A stretch of DNA of 64,000 nucleotides from Streptomyces sp. A012304 (GCF_026008495.1 NZ_BQUN01000001.1:100736-164735), one strand, 5' to 3'; shown: positions 1-8,636, counted from the first letter of the stretch. Notes: generated by a model not told the origin, from the sequence alone. Made by a program: numbers and translations.

Positions 1-1133
1 ACCGCCACACTCACGATCTCGAAGGGCTGGACCTTCACAGACGGCATGGTCCGCAGCAGCGTCATCAGCCGTGTCAGGAGCGCGTCCCCAGACTCGGTCA
101 GGGGACAGATGGTTCGGCTGTGCCGCAGCTGGGACGCGTACTCGTCATCGGCGATGTAGTTCCGATAGGCGATGGCCCGGTCCGCCAACGCGAAGACGAC
201 ATCCTTCTCGTCCTCGATGCGCTCCGCGTCAGCCTCTGCGGGATTGAGCGCGGAGAGCGCCCCCTGAAGCGCAGTGTCCACATAGTGCCCCGCGATGAGC
301 CGGGGCGTCGGCATACGCGGCGTGACTCGAGCCATGACCGCCGTATCGATGGCGATCTGAGTGGCGGTTCGCTCAAACGTAAGGCCGTACAGCTGAATGT
401 TCCGCGGCTTCGAATCGGTCTTCTTCACCACCGCGTACGTATTCAGAAGTGATGCATAACGCGGAGCCTTCTCGAACAGCTCCCGCATGCTCTGTTCGCG
501 ATTCTCTTGCCGCTGGTCAGCCGTGAAGGGCTTAGAGCTGTTGCGACGCGGTCGTCGCGCCGGCAGACCGGTGGATGCCCCCCAACTGGCAACGGCATGC
601 GTCGACTCTCGACGCGCCACGGCGGCCGACGCCGGGGTTGGATCGACGGGCGGAGCTGCTTCCGGAGCTGACCGGCTCGGGATGGGCTCGGCAACCGGAG
701 GCTGGGTGGTTGGGCCAGCGCCCTCGGGCGTGCTTGCCTTCAGCTCGCTGCGACCATCAGCTTCCTCTGGAGCCGCGAGAAGGGTGTCGGCAGGGATCTC
801 GGTGCTGGCCGGGGGGACAGCTGGTGCCTTGAGTTCCTGCTCAGCGGGAGTTTGGGGGGCAGACCCCGGCTCCTCGACGGGCTGGTGAGGTACCAGCGGA
901 GGCTTCGACTCGACCGGGCTCTCTACAGCCGGTGAGGACGCTACAGGTGCGGCCCCGAAGACGTCTGCGGGCAGACCCGGTGTCAGCTCTTCGTCTTCGT
1001 CGGCATCACCGAAGCCGCCGAAGTCGAGGTCGGGCATCTTCAGGTTGGATGCTCCCTTGCCTTGCGCCGCGGAGCCTCCTCGTGACCTCCCCGAGCCCTT
1101 CTTGGCCGAATCCTTGCTGGGCCCGCTGCTCAT
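1..1133 (-). CDS. ParA-operon partner protein, truncated by window edge
   Basis: The reading frame is open from ATG at 1133 to the window edge (at least 377 codons, no stop). The ATG overlaps the stop of the upstream ParA-like gene by ATGA, so the two are translationally coupled. The N-terminal half is a low-complexity Pro/Ala/Glu-rich linker with a basic start (MSSGPSKDSAKKGSG). The second half, from about residue 190, looks folded and helical. No ParB, HTH or CopG motif could be recognised. By position it could be the DNA-binding or adaptor partner of the ATPase, but that is inference from synteny only. The C-terminus lies outside the window. Confidence 0.7.
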   Translation of the reverse strand, partial: MSSGPSKDSAKKGSGRSRGGSAAQGKGASNLKMPDLDFGGFGDADEDEELTPGLPADVFGAAPVASSPAVESPVESKPPLVPHQPVEEPGSAPQTPAEQELKAPAVPPASTEIPADTLLAAPEEADGRSELKASTPEGAGPTTQPPVAEPIPSRSAPEAAPPVDPTPASAAVARRESTHAVASWGASTGLPARRPRRNSSKPFTADQRQENREQSMRELFEKAPRYASLLNTYAVVKKTDSKPRNIQLYGLTFERTATQIAIDTAVMARVTPRMPTPRLIAGHYVDTALQGALSALNPAEADAERIEDEKDVVFALADRAIAYRNYIADDEYASQLRHSRTICPLTESGDALLTRLMTLLRTMPSVKVQPFEIVSVA

Positions 1134-2308
1134 GCGGTGGCCTCCTTCAGCTGCTGGTTACGGGCACGGACCCTGGTGATTACCGCGCGAGCCATGGCTG
1201 CGTGGTCGTTTGCGAGCTCAATGGCCCGCTTGGCGTCAATGAGGCGTCCGTTCTCATCCCTGGGACGCTCTGCGACCTCTCCTGTTCGCGGGTCAATCCA
1301 CTGACCAGCGGCTGCCCTAGCGAACTCGTGGGCGAGCATGCCGGAGTTGCGAGCCTCTTTAGCTAGTACGCGGCCTTCGCGAACATAGTCCTCGAGGATG
1401 ACATCGGGTGAGACGTTGTACTGCTGGAGAGCCCTGCCGAGCTTCTGCCAGACGATGGTCAGGTCGCTGGTGGGCTTCCCCTGTACCTTCCTGAAGCCCA
1501 GGAAGCACATGGCCGCCACGCCGAGTTCAGGGTTGGTCTTACGGGTGCTCTTGGCCAACACAGCGAGGTTCGCAAGACCGCTGACGGACGCGTTGTCCGA
1601 GTCCATCAACGGAGCAGTGAGGTGCGTCGCCGCGGCCAGGCCGAGTTGCTGCAGGCTCCGATCGCCAGGCGAGAAGTCGATGACGATCCAGCGGTACAGA
1701 TGGCTGATCTGAGCCAACAGGAGAGCGAGCAAGAGGTGGGCAGCCCGCCCGTGCGTGGCAACAAGTGCCCCTAGTGCATCAGTGATCCGCGCATTGTTGG
1801 CGCCGGCAGGGACAACATGCAGGAACTGGCGATCAGTCTTGATGACGTGGAGGGGCCCGTCATTGGTGACAGCACTTGCGAGGGCCGCACCCCTGTCGTT
1901 GAACTTGGAGCGGGCAAGACCGAAGTCGTGAGAGAGGCCGTCACCTTGAAGGTCGAGCTCGAGATGCAGGATCGGCAGTGCCTTCTTTCCCTGCTCCGCA
2001 AGCTTCTCCTGCTCTGCAGCGAGCATGCCTGCCATGTTCGCAGAGAGAGTCGTCTTCCCCTGGCCTCCCTTTCCGATGGTGACCCCGATGACGTTCCGAA
2101 GGTAGGGTCGAATCTGGCGCACCACCTCGGCCAGCATCTCATCGTGCTCATCTTCGTAATGAGCCGGGAAGCGTCGCACTACCTCCAGACGACTCTTCAA
2201 GTCCGTGAAGCTCACGAGCTCCAGTAGGTCATCAAGCGTCCTCTGTACGGGCGCATCCAAGGACTCGTCCAAGGCTCCTCCACTGATCTCTGATGCGTCA
2301 GGGTGCAC
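1130..2308 (-). CDS. parA: ParA/MinD-type partition ATPase
   Basis: This 392-residue protein has a deviant Walker A P-loop GKGGQGKTTLSAN at about residues 79-91, the hallmark of ParA/Soj ATPases that segregate plasmids or chromosomes. A Walker B-like strand (RWIVIDFSPGD) lies near residues 205-215. The roughly 70-residue N-terminal extension is predicted helical, carries no obvious HTH and is unlike minimal Soj. The start is GTG at 2308 and no strong ribosome-binding site is visible. The stop overlaps the start of the downstream partner gene. The long inverted repeat and palindromes just upstream are good candidates for a parS or operator. Assignment to the family is firm; whether it serves a plasmid, an integrative element or the chromosome is unknown. 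Confidence 0.85.
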   Translation of the reverse strand: MHPDASEISGGALDESLDAPVQRTLDDLLELVSFTDLKSRLEVVRRFPAHYEDEHDEMLAEVVRQIRPYLRNVIGVTIGKGGQGKTTLSANMAGMLAAEQEKLAEQGKKALPILHLELDLQGDGLSHDFGLARSKFNDRGAALASAVTNDGPLHVIKTDRQFLHVVPAGANNARITDALGALVATHGRAAHLLLALLLAQISHLYRWIVIDFSPGDRSLQQLGLAAATHLTAPLMDSDNASVSGLANLAVLAKSTRKTNPELGVAAMCFLGFRKVQGKPTSDLTIVWQKLGRALQQYNVSPDVILEDYVREGRVLAKEARNSGMLAHEFARAAAGQWIDPRTGEVAERPRDENGRLIDAKRAIELANDHAAMARAVITRVRARNQQLKEATA

Positions 2309-2382
2309 ACGTCGGTGCTCGTGAAGAAAGCGTCCTCATCGTGCATGTACCCCTTCGGTTGCATCGGGCACGGTACACGGAG

Positions 2383-2406
2383 ACGGTCACGCGTGTCACG
2401 GACCGT
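2383..2406. promoter_or_regulatory. Operator-like dyad upstream of the ParA gene
   Basis: ACGGTC at 2383-2388 is the inverse of GACCGT at 2401-2406, separated by 12 bases that contain ACGCGT. It sits about 75 bp upstream of the ParA start, where an autorepressor of a partition operon would be expected to bind. The role is inferred from position and symmetry only. Confidence 0.3.
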
Positions 2407-2529
2407 TAGAGGGGTGGTGGCGGAGGCTCCTTCGCTTCGAGGCTCCATGCTGGACTCCCCGGACCGCGCGACCCCCCTCCTCGCCGACCTCCCCCTCTGT
2501 TGACGGGTAGGTTCAAATGGTTCCTGCTG

Positions 2530-2732
2530 GGTGAATGTGTAAGTGAATAAAGATTGTGATTCTGTGAAAGTGCAGGTCAGAGTGGGTGTCAACTTAGACT
2601 CAAGTCTGTCGAGGCTCGACTGGTGCGTCGTTCTCCATCCTGCAGCGGGCAACGATGCGCCAGTATCTGCACCGCTGACCGCGCAACGGGGCCTTCACAA
2701 AGGCGCAATCTTTATTCATTTACACATTCACC
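2530..2732. repeat. Long inverted repeat (29-bp arms, 27/29 match) in parA intergenic region
   Basis: The left arm 2530-2558 begins GGTGAATGTGTAA and runs into TGAATAAAGATTG. The right arm 2704-2732 is its reverse complement with only two mismatches. The arms are separated by 145 bp and are far more AT-rich than the surroundings. They lie in the 570-bp gap between the ParA-like gene and the divergent reductase gene. Such an arrangement fits a partition centromere, an operator pair or an origin region. No replication initiator gene is visible nearby, so a centromere or operator role is the preferred inference. Confidence 0.7.
2596..2620. promoter_or_regulatory. Two adjacent perfect palindromes inside the inverted repeat
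   Basis: AGACT-CA-AGTCT (2596-2607) is followed directly by GTCGA-GGC-TCGAC (2608-2620). Both are perfect short dyads and lie between the arms of the long inverted repeat. They look like protein-binding half-site pairs. Which protein binds is unknown; the ParA partner or another regulator is possible. Confidence 0.4.
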
Positions 2733-2879
2733 GGCGCTCGAACGTGCAGCTATGCAAGGGATCGACCGAGCAGCGGACGGGTGCGACACCCTCGAAGGTC
2801 ACCACCGGAGCAATGCCGCCAGGCGCGGGCATCCGCAACCACCTCCGCAATGCGGCCCGGCCGTCTACGGTTACGCAAC

Positions 2880-3707
2880 ATGACGGTCCTGATTGTCGGT
2901 GGCAGCGGGTTTCTCGGAGCTGAGTTGGTGCGCCAGGCGGCGGCAGACGGTCGGACCATCGCGGCTACCTACGCGACCAGGCCGGGTAGTTCCCCCGTCA
3001 CATGGCACGCTCTGGACCTGCGCGACCCCGATCGTGCGGACGCGGTGGTCGCCGAGGCTGTGCCGAGCGTGATCATCAATGCGACCAGCGGAGGGGCGGA
3101 TTGGGAGGTCACGGCCGAGGGGCCGGCGCGTCTCGCACTGGCAGCGGCGAGGTACGGCTGTCGGTTGGTTCACGTCAGTAGTGACGCAGTCTTCTCTGGC
3201 ACTCGTGGTGGCCTCTACGACGAGATCTGCCATCCCGACCCCGTTACCCCCTACGGCGCTGCGAAGGCCGCGGCCGAGACCAGCGTCCGCTACCTGACGC
3301 CCGACGCGGTCATCGCCCGGACCTCGCTCATCATCGGGGGGATCGGCTCTGAACACGTCCGCCTCGTTCACGACCTCGTGGCCGGCCGTCGGAGCGGCGT
3401 GCTGTTCACCGACGACTTCCGCTGTCCCGTCCACGTTGGCGATCTGGCGGCGGCCCTGCTGGAACTTGCCGCTTCTGACGAGCGTGGTGTGCATCATCTC
3501 GGGGGTGCGCACGCGGTCAGTCGGCACGAGCTTGGGCTACTCATTGCCCGACGTGACGGGCTCGACGCCTCTCGGCTGGTTCCGGGCCTGCGGGCCGACG
3601 TGGCGCTTCCCGGTGCTCTCGACGTTCGTCTCGATAGCCGTGCTACCCAGCGCAAACTACGGACCCCGCTGCGCGGCGCTCGCGATTTCCTCGCAGCCAG
3701 GACCTGA
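2880..3707 (+). CDS. NAD(P)-dependent RmlD-like sugar-nucleotide reductase/epimerase
   Basis: The protein has about 275 residues when started at ATG 2880. It opens with a Rossmann motif (MTVLIVGGSGFLGAEL, GGxGFLG) and continues with HVSSDAVFSG and a YGAAKAAAE segment matching the YxxxK catalytic pair of the extended short-chain dehydrogenase family, closest in style to dTDP-4-dehydrorhamnose reductase. The C-terminal substrate domain ends near RDFLAART. No ribosome-binding site precedes the ATG, but TACGGT at 2866-2871 could be the -10 of a leaderless transcript. Upstream in-frame codons back to 2781 are unlikely to be translated. It converges with the WbqC-like/YdcF unit, so a link to surface sugar metabolism is only suggestive. 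Confidence 0.75.
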   Translation: MTVLIVGGSGFLGAELVRQAAADGRTIAATYATRPGSSPVTWHALDLRDPDRADAVVAEAVPSVIINATSGGADWEVTAEGPARLALAAARYGCRLVHVSSDAVFSGTRGGLYDEICHPDPVTPYGAAKAAAETSVRYLTPDAVIARTSLIIGGIGSEHVRLVHDLVAGRRSGVLFTDDFRCPVHVGDLAAALLELAASDERGVHHLGGAHAVSRHELGLLIARRDGLDASRLVPGLRADVALPGALDVRLDSRATQRKLRTPLRGARDFLAART

Positions 3708-3797
3708 GCGCCAGGGGCCTTCTGGCTGGGGAGGCTTGGTTCCGGCTCGTCCCGTCCCATCACGGGCCGAACCGGTTCGGTGAGGGGAGCGGCCGGG

Positions 3798-4586
3798 TCA
3801 GGCCTTCAGCATGGCCTCGGGCGCCGCGGCGAGTGCGCGGCAGCGGGCGGCCACGGTCTGCGGACCGAGCGCCGCCAGCGCCCACAGGGCGCTGACGCGT
3901 CGGCCGGTGGACCAGATCCCGGTCGTCGGCGGCCGGAACTGCGCAACGGCGATGTCCTGTGCCTCGAACGGAGCGGGGTCGAGGTAGGTCATGCCGCCCG
4001 TCCCGCACAGGTACGCGCGGGCACCGGTCGCGGCAGCCAGGTCGGCGAGCCGCTGGGAGCGGTCCGGCCGGGCGGGCACATTGCTACTGGTCAGGATCTG
4101 CCCGCGCCAGCCGAGCAGGTCCAGCAGGAGACGGGTGGACGTCTCGGCGACGGCCGCGGTCCGTTCGGTGCCGAAGGCGCCCAGCACCGGAGCCAGAGCC
4201 TGGGCGAGGGCCGGCCAGTGGGGGCTGTTCCCGTAGTGCTGGCGCAGCATGCCTTCGGTCCTGCGGCGCGCGAGAACTGGATCGTCGATCAGCGCGTCCC
4301 GGATGAGGGTGGAGCGCCCGCTGGGCAGGCGGGTGGGGATGGTCAGCCACCGCTGGCGGGCCGGGTCGTCGAGGTCGGCGAGACGGGCCCGGTGCTGGTA
4401 GTCGCGGCGGGTGAACTGGACGTCGTCCAGGACGATCCAGGTATCCGCCGCGAACAGCTTGGCCAGCGTGCTCAGCCGGGGAAAGAGGTTCGGCTGATGG
4501 ACCGCGCACAGCCCGCCCAGTTCGGACAGCTCACGAGATGAGGCGGCTGGTGAAGCCGTCGCGGATGAGGGACTCGTACGCGGCAT
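3798..4586 (-). CDS. WbqC-like family protein
   Basis: The segment LCAVHQPNLFPRLSTLAKLF matches the WbqC signature HQPNxxPxL, found in proteins of polysaccharide or glycolipid loci whose reaction is poorly defined. Further family-like segments are WIVLDDVQF and a late GTGGMTYLDP. The ATG at 4586 overlaps the upstream YdcF-like gene by about 55 bp. The first 25 residues are Ser/Ala-rich and lie before the conserved core, so translation may begin later at a non-ATG codon. It is the last gene of a three-gene minus-strand unit behind the XRE/TPR regulator and the YdcF-like gene. Confidence 0.7.
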   Translation of the reverse strand: MPRTSPSSATASPAASSRELSELGGLCAVHQPNLFPRLSTLAKLFAADTWIVLDDVQFTRRDYQHRARLADLDDPARQRWLTIPTRLPSGRSTLIRDALIDDPVLARRRTEGMLRQHYGNSPHWPALAQALAPVLGAFGTERTAAVAETSTRLLLDLLGWRGQILTSSNVPARPDRSQRLADLAAATGARAYLCGTGGMTYLDPAPFEAQDIAVAQFRPPTTGIWSTGRRVSALWALAALGPQTVAARCRALAAAPEAMLKA

Positions 4587-5196
4587 GCACGTCCTCCGGG
4601 ACCTCCTGGGCGATGGCGAAGCCGAGCTTCGGATACTCGATGACCCGCTGGAGGTCGCCGACGAGCATGTCCAGCACGAGCTTCTCGTCGCCGATGGACT
4701 TCAGGTAGTCGTCGAACTCCAGCGGCTCCGACGCGCACCGGATGTCGACGTCGGGCCACAGCTTGCGGGCGGTCGCGAACGACCGCCGTTCCATGTAGGG
4801 CTTGGAGACCAGCAGCACCGTCGCGGCGCGGATGCCGGCGGCGGCGAGGACCTCGCGGGAGAGGGTGATGTTCTGCCCGGTGTTCGCCGCGTTCGGCTCG
4901 AGCAGGATCGCCTCGGCGGGGACGCCGAGCTCGATGGCGTGCTCGCGGAAGTGGACGGCCTCACCCCGGGGGAAGACCCTGGCGGTGGTCGGGCTGTTGC
5001 CGCCGGTGAACACCAGGGTCGGGAAGAGACCGGCGCGGTACAGCTCGGCGGAGTGCGTGGCGACACCGAGGTCGTGGCTGCCCAGTCCGATCGCCGCGTC
5101 GGCGGGCCGCAGCTCGTGGTGCATCTGGTGGTAGTCCCAGATCAGCTTCGCCCGGCGCCACTGGTCCTCGGTGATGGCCTGCTGGTCGTTGCTCAC
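4531..5196 (-). CDS. YdcF-family (DUF218) protein
   Basis: The protein has 221 residues from GTG 5196, which is preceded by AGGGAG at a good distance. An alternative GTG at 5217 overlaps the upstream stop by GTGA. The sequence shows the DUF218/YdcF pattern: AAIGLGSHDLGVA, then LVFTGGNSP, ANTGQNITLSREVL and VLLVSKPYMERRSF. Members are soluble or membrane-linked proteins of uncertain enzymatic role, with relatives such as SanA implicated in envelope functions. The DUF218 assignment is confident; the function is not known. Confidence 0.8.
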   Translation of the reverse strand: MSNDQQAITEDQWRRAKLIWDYHQMHHELRPADAAIGLGSHDLGVATHSAELYRAGLFPTLVFTGGNSPTTARVFPRGEAVHFREHAIELGVPAEAILLEPNAANTGQNITLSREVLAAAGIRAATVLLVSKPYMERRSFATARKLWPDVDIRCASEPLEFDDYLKSIGDEKLVLDMLVGDLQRVIEYPKLGFAIAQEVPEDVHAAYESLIRDGFTSRLIS

Positions 5197-5213
5197 GCGT
5201 GTGTTCTCCCTGG

Positions 5214-6317
5214 TCACCGTTGCCGGGGGCCGGTCGGCCCCTCGCTCATGGCCCTGATGCCCTCGATGCTGCGCAGTTGGTGCACGAGTCCGTACTGCGC
5301 GGCCTGCCTGGCGGCCTGGTCGAGGACGAGGTGTCCATCATCCCGGGTCGCCGGATCGGAGAGCAGGATGTGGCCATGAGCGGTGTCCAGTCGCACGCGT
5401 TGCATCGGTGACTCGGTGGTGCCGCTGCTGCGGGCGATATCGATGAAGTGCAGGGCCTGGGTGAGGTCGCCGGCGCCGCGTCGGGCCAGGGCGAGTTTCT
5501 GGTGGGCGACCGACCAGTCGTCCGGTTCGGTCAGGTCTTCGAAGTCGCGGGTGGCGGCCTGCATGACGCGGGTCGCGTAGTCGTGCTGACCGTCCTTGCT
5601 CAGCGAGGTGCCCACCCACAGCCTCGCGCGGGCGCGGTCGCGGCGGGAGAGCCGGTCGTCGACGGCGAGGGTTTCGTAGTGGCGGGCGGCGAGCTCCAGC
5701 TTGCCGGACATCTCGGTGACGACCGCGAGAGAGAGGTCGAGCTGGGCGACACGGCGGGGGATGTCGAGCTGGGTGAAGATGGCGCGGGCGTCGGCGTAGG
5801 AGCGGCGGGCGGACAGCGGGCCGAGCACGGCGCCCTGGTCGCGTTTGAGGTCGCCGAGCAGAGCGGTGGACCGGGCGAAGAGATACAGGCCCTTCTCGTC
5901 CAGCTCGGACGCCTTGAACCGGGTGAGCCACCGGTTCAGGAGGCTGTCGGCGAAGGTGAAGTTCTGCCGGGACAGGGCGACCACGATGCGGTCGAGGTCG
6001 TCGGCCCAGCTCTCGTACTCCCAGGCTCTGGGACCGCAGGCGGTTACGCGGTGCCGGCCGGCGCTCGCCCCGGTGCTGGTCATCTCGGACAGGATCGTCT
6101 CGAAGCGCAGGTGGACGGCGGCGTCCGCGCGACTGAGGGCGGTGTCCAGGATGGCCTGGGTGTCGGGGCGGGGTGCGGTGTCGGCGAGCTTGCTCTCCCA
6201 CTTGGACACGGTCGCGACGGCCAGGCCGAGCTGCTGGGCGAAGGCCCGCACGCTCAGGCGCAGAGCGCCCCGCAGGGCCTTGGCCTCCAGGCCGGTCCAG
6301 TGGTGCACCGTCGCCAC
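5214..6317 (-). CDS. XRE-family HTH regulator with TPR-like C-terminal domain
   Basis: The protein has 367 residues from GTG 6317, which is preceded by GGGAG. Residues 10-45 form an XRE helix-turn-helix (LRLSVRAFAQQLGLAVATVSKWE). The rest is rich in helical repeats (ARHYETLAV, ARARLWVGTSLS, THQKLAL-type), as in the many Streptomyces regulators with a TPR-like sensor domain. It is the first gene of the unit with the YdcF-like and WbqC-like genes and overlaps the alternative YdcF start, so it probably controls this unit. The ligand is unknown. Confidence 0.8.
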   Translation of the reverse strand: MATVHHWTGLEAKALRGALRLSVRAFAQQLGLAVATVSKWESKLADTAPRPDTQAILDTALSRADAAVHLRFETILSEMTSTGASAGRHRVTACGPRAWEYESWADDLDRIVVALSRQNFTFADSLLNRWLTRFKASELDEKGLYLFARSTALLGDLKRDQGAVLGPLSARRSYADARAIFTQLDIPRRVAQLDLSLAVVTEMSGKLELAARHYETLAVDDRLSRRDRARARLWVGTSLSKDGQHDYATRVMQAATRDFEDLTEPDDWSVAHQKLALARRGAGDLTQALHFIDIARSSGTTESPMQRVRLDTAHGHILLSDPATRDDGHLVLDQAARQAAQYGLVHQLRSIEGIRAMSEGPTGPRQR

Positions 6318-6464
6318 GCGTCGTCACTCCCTTCCACCCGTCATCGAAGCACGGTCCGTGCAGGCGGCGGGACGGAAGTGGAACGGAAGTAGAACGACGG
6401 GTGGTTGGCGACAAGTTGGGCAGCGGCCACGCTCAGAGCGTCACTTCTCTGTCGAGTCTTCTGG

Positions 6465-6905
6465 ATGGTCCCCAGCATGGAACCCCTCACCGAGCAGCGC
6501 CAGGTCAACGGCCCGGTCGTGTACGGCCTTCTGCGGCTGGTGCGGGTCTCCCCAGCACGACAGGAAGCACTGGTCGGCTCGCTCGCCGAGTACTGCCGCA
6601 GCCACGAACTGCAGTTGTCCGGCGTCTTCACCGACCGGGACACCGCGGCGGGCGCCGCCTCGGCGGCGTTCACCGGGCTGCTCGACGTGCTCGCGCTGCC
6701 GGACGTCTACGGCGTGATCGCCCCGGCCATGTCGCACCTGGGACCCAAGGCCATAGCCGCCGAACGCAGGCGGCGGATCGAGGCGGCCGGCTCACGGCTG
6801 CTGCTGGTCCGAAAGCCCCGGACCACCCACCACGCCGCCGCCCGCACCGGTCCCGTCCGCCACCGCCACCCCGGCACCACCCGCGTCCTGGACGCCGAGT
6901 CATGA
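6465..6905 (+). CDS. Degenerate resolvase-like protein
   Basis: The start is uncertain: ATG 6465 and ATG 6477 are in frame and neither has a clear ribosome-binding site. The core reads YGLLRLVRVSPARQEALVG, then LSGVFTDRDT and PDVYGVIAPAMSHLG. This resembles the fold of the serine-recombinase catalytic domain, but the usual catalytic Ser/Arg signature near the N-terminus is not convincing. Such short proteins often precede an RsbW-like ATPase in Streptomyces. Its stop overlaps the ATPase start (ATGA), so the two are coupled. A regulatory rather than recombinase role is likely, but this is inference. Confidence 0.55.
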   Translation: MVPSMEPLTEQRQVNGPVVYGLLRLVRVSPARQEALVGSLAEYCRSHELQLSGVFTDRDTAAGAASAAFTGLLDVLALPDVYGVIAPAMSHLGPKAIAAERRRRIEAAGSRLLLVRKPRTTHHAAARTGPVRHRHPGTTRVLDAES

Positions 6906-7315
6906 GGACCACGATGGCCCTGACGACCCAACAATTCTTCGAGGCCCGCCCCGAGTCGATCAGCCAGGCAAGATCCTTCACCTCCGAGGCCCTGACCGAC
7001 TGGGGCCTGCCGGACCGTGTCGAAGACATCCGCCTCTGCGTCTCCGAACTCGCCACCAACGCCATGGTCCACGGCACCGTTCCCGGACACGGCTTCCTGG
7101 TCAAGCTCGACGCCCAGGAGGAAACCGTGCGCATGGAAGTGCACGACAGCCGCCGCCGGCACCCCAAGGCCCGGCAGGCCGCCGACACCGACACCTCCGG
7201 ACGCGGCCTGATCCTCGTGGCCGCGCTCGCCGACGGCTGGGGAGTCCAGGACCGCACCCCGACCGGAAAGATCGTCTGGTGCTGCTTCAAGGCCGCGGGA
7301 GGCACGACAGCATGA
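6902..7315 (+). CDS. RsbW/SpoIIAB-like ATP-binding regulatory protein
   Basis: This 137-residue protein is a compact GHKL (HATPase_c) domain. The N-box reads ELATNAMVHG and the G-box TSGRGLILVAALADGWGV. This is the anti-sigma-factor kinase type abundant in Streptomyces, which binds ATP and phosphorylates or sequesters a partner. The ATG at 6902 overlaps the previous stop and its own stop overlaps the next start, so three genes are tightly coupled. No sigma factor or anti-anti-sigma gene is adjacent, so the partner is unknown. Confidence 0.8.
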   Translation: MRTTMALTTQQFFEARPESISQARSFTSEALTDWGLPDRVEDIRLCVSELATNAMVHGTVPGHGFLVKLDAQEETVRMEVHDSRRRHPKARQAADTDTSGRGLILVAALADGWGVQDRTPTGKIVWCCFKAAGGTTA

Positions 7316-7782
7316 CAGTCCTGCTCACGCCGCCCGCCCCTGATCTGCGGCTGCTGGTGTCCCTTGCCACCTGGACCTGGGCCGACACCCGCCCGGACGG
7401 GCATGAGACCGCGCATATCCTGATCACCCGCGCTCCCGCCCTGACCGGCTCGGGCACCGCCGAGACGGCCGAGGCCGGGATGCGGCGGCTGTCCGCCAGC
7501 CTGGGAGGCCTGACCGGCGCCCGGGAGGTCGTTCCGGAACTGGAGCGCTGCCTGCAGATCGTCGGCGACCAGGTGCTGCTGCACGTGCCCGGGGTCTCCC
7601 GCCGGCTCCGGCTGCCCACCCGCCGGCCCTGGACCGAACTGGTCGCACGCAACGCAGAGGCGGTCCTGCTTCTGGGACTGGATCCGCTGCCGCAGACCGC
7701 CGACGCCGCGCGGATCGACGCCTACCTGGATGCCACGCTCGCCACCGACCGGCTGCTCTTCGGCCGAGCCCGAACCCGCTGA
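7312..7782 (+). CDS. Hypothetical protein coupled to the RsbW-like gene
   Basis: This 156-residue protein starts at ATG 7312, overlapping the previous stop by ATGA. Visible segments are a soluble beta-alpha pattern (DLRLLVSLATWTWADTRPDG), an Ala-rich helix and a C-terminal DAYLDATLATDRLLFG. There is no signal peptide or membrane segment, and no family was recognised with confidence. Tight coupling suggests it acts with the ATP-binding regulator upstream. Confidence 0.65.
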   Translation: MTVLLTPPAPDLRLLVSLATWTWADTRPDGHETAHILITRAPALTGSGTAETAEAGMRRLSASLGGLTGAREVVPELERCLQIVGDQVLLHVPGVSRRLRLPTRRPWTELVARNAEAVLLLGLDPLPQTADAARIDAYLDATLATDRLLFGRARTR

Positions 7783-7952
7783 ACCCGCCAGCTCGTCCGC
7801 CCGGCCGCAAGCACCCCGGGGCCGGGGCGATGCAGCTGGCCAATGCTCCAGGTCAGGGCAGACGTCTCACGCGGAGCAGCGCCGGCCACCTTCCGGCCGC
7901 CCGGCACCCCCGCGGCGCCGACAGCGGCGCCGCCCCGGCAGTCCTCGTCGCC

Positions 7953-8090
7953 TCACGACCGGAACCCGTCCGGCGGGCCCACCCGGTCACCGTCGAACTT
8001 CCACTCGAACGCCCAGCCCGCCCCGGCGGGCAGCTCGCTCGCCATCCCCGCCTCAGCCACCTGCACCGGCAAGTCCACAGCCCCCAGCAC
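7953..8090 (-). pseudogene. Remnant of an ATP-dependent DNA ligase
   Basis: The minus-strand frame ending at the stop 7953 contains ELPAGAGWAFEWKFDGDRV, which fits the adenylation motif ExKxDGxR of ATP-dependent ligases with the would-be catalytic Lys at 7998-8000. The frame stops ten residues after this motif and nothing ligase-like continues on either side. It therefore looks like the N-terminal stub of a deleted ligase gene. A complete ligase lies at 35.8-36.8 kb. The call rests on one motif plus its flanking residues. Confidence 0.45.
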
Positions 8091-8170
8091 AGCCGACCCT
8101 CGGCCGCCCTGCACGGGCACGCGTTCGCCCGGCGGATCCCGGACCGAGCCGGCCGCGCGCACGGCAAGAC

Positions 8171-8629
8171 CTACTCCGCAGCCGCCAGGGCGAGCGGGTC
8201 GAGCCCCGCGAAGTGGTAGTTGAGGAAGGAGATCAGAATGGAGAAGACCGCCGCCCGCCGGGCGGGATGCTGCTGCTCGAGTTGGGCCCATGCACGCTCC
8301 GGCTCCCCGCGCATGCCCATCCGGATGACGTCGCACGCCAGCGTCATCATCGGATCACCGGCGGCACTTCCGACGGGTACGACCTGACCATCAGGCCGGG
8401 CATCACCGGCCAGCATCCGGCCGGCCACCTCGAATGCGGCCCGCATGTCCGCCTCACCGCCCAGCACGAGCTTCAGCAGCGACGCGGTGTTCTCCTTCCG
8501 CCCGGTCACCGGGTCCACGGAGGCCATCCGGCACACCACCGGAATCACCGCCTGCTGGGACGGGAGCACGGCCGCGGCCGCGGCAGCCGCCCTCAGCTCA
8601 CTCGTCTGCTGTTCGGTCAGGTCGGGCAT
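8171..8629 (-). CDS. Hypothetical helical protein
   Basis: This 152-residue protein starts at ATG 8629. It is strongly helical, with an Ala-rich region near residues 12-20 and the segments TASLLKLVLGGEADMRAAFEVAGRML and AWAQLEQQHPARRAAVFSILISFLNYHF. No family was recognised, and no signal peptide or clear membrane span is visible. The start has no ribosome-binding site but is preceded by a leaderless-type -10. The strand opposes its left-hand neighbours and it stands alone. Confidence 0.6.
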   Translation of the reverse strand: MPDLTEQQTSELRAAAAAAAVLPSQQAVIPVVCRMASVDPVTGRKENTASLLKLVLGGEADMRAAFEVAGRMLAGDARPDGQVVPVGSAAGDPMMTLACDVIRMGMRGEPERAWAQLEQQHPARRAAVFSILISFLNYHFAGLDPLALAAAE

Positions 8630-8636
8630 GCAAGGC

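Noticed and set aside
7783..8170. Several 100-130 codon frames after the three-gene RsbW-like unit
   Set aside because: They are Pro/Arg/Ala-rich without ribosome-binding sites. Only the ligase-like segment on the minus strand has recognisable protein similarity.
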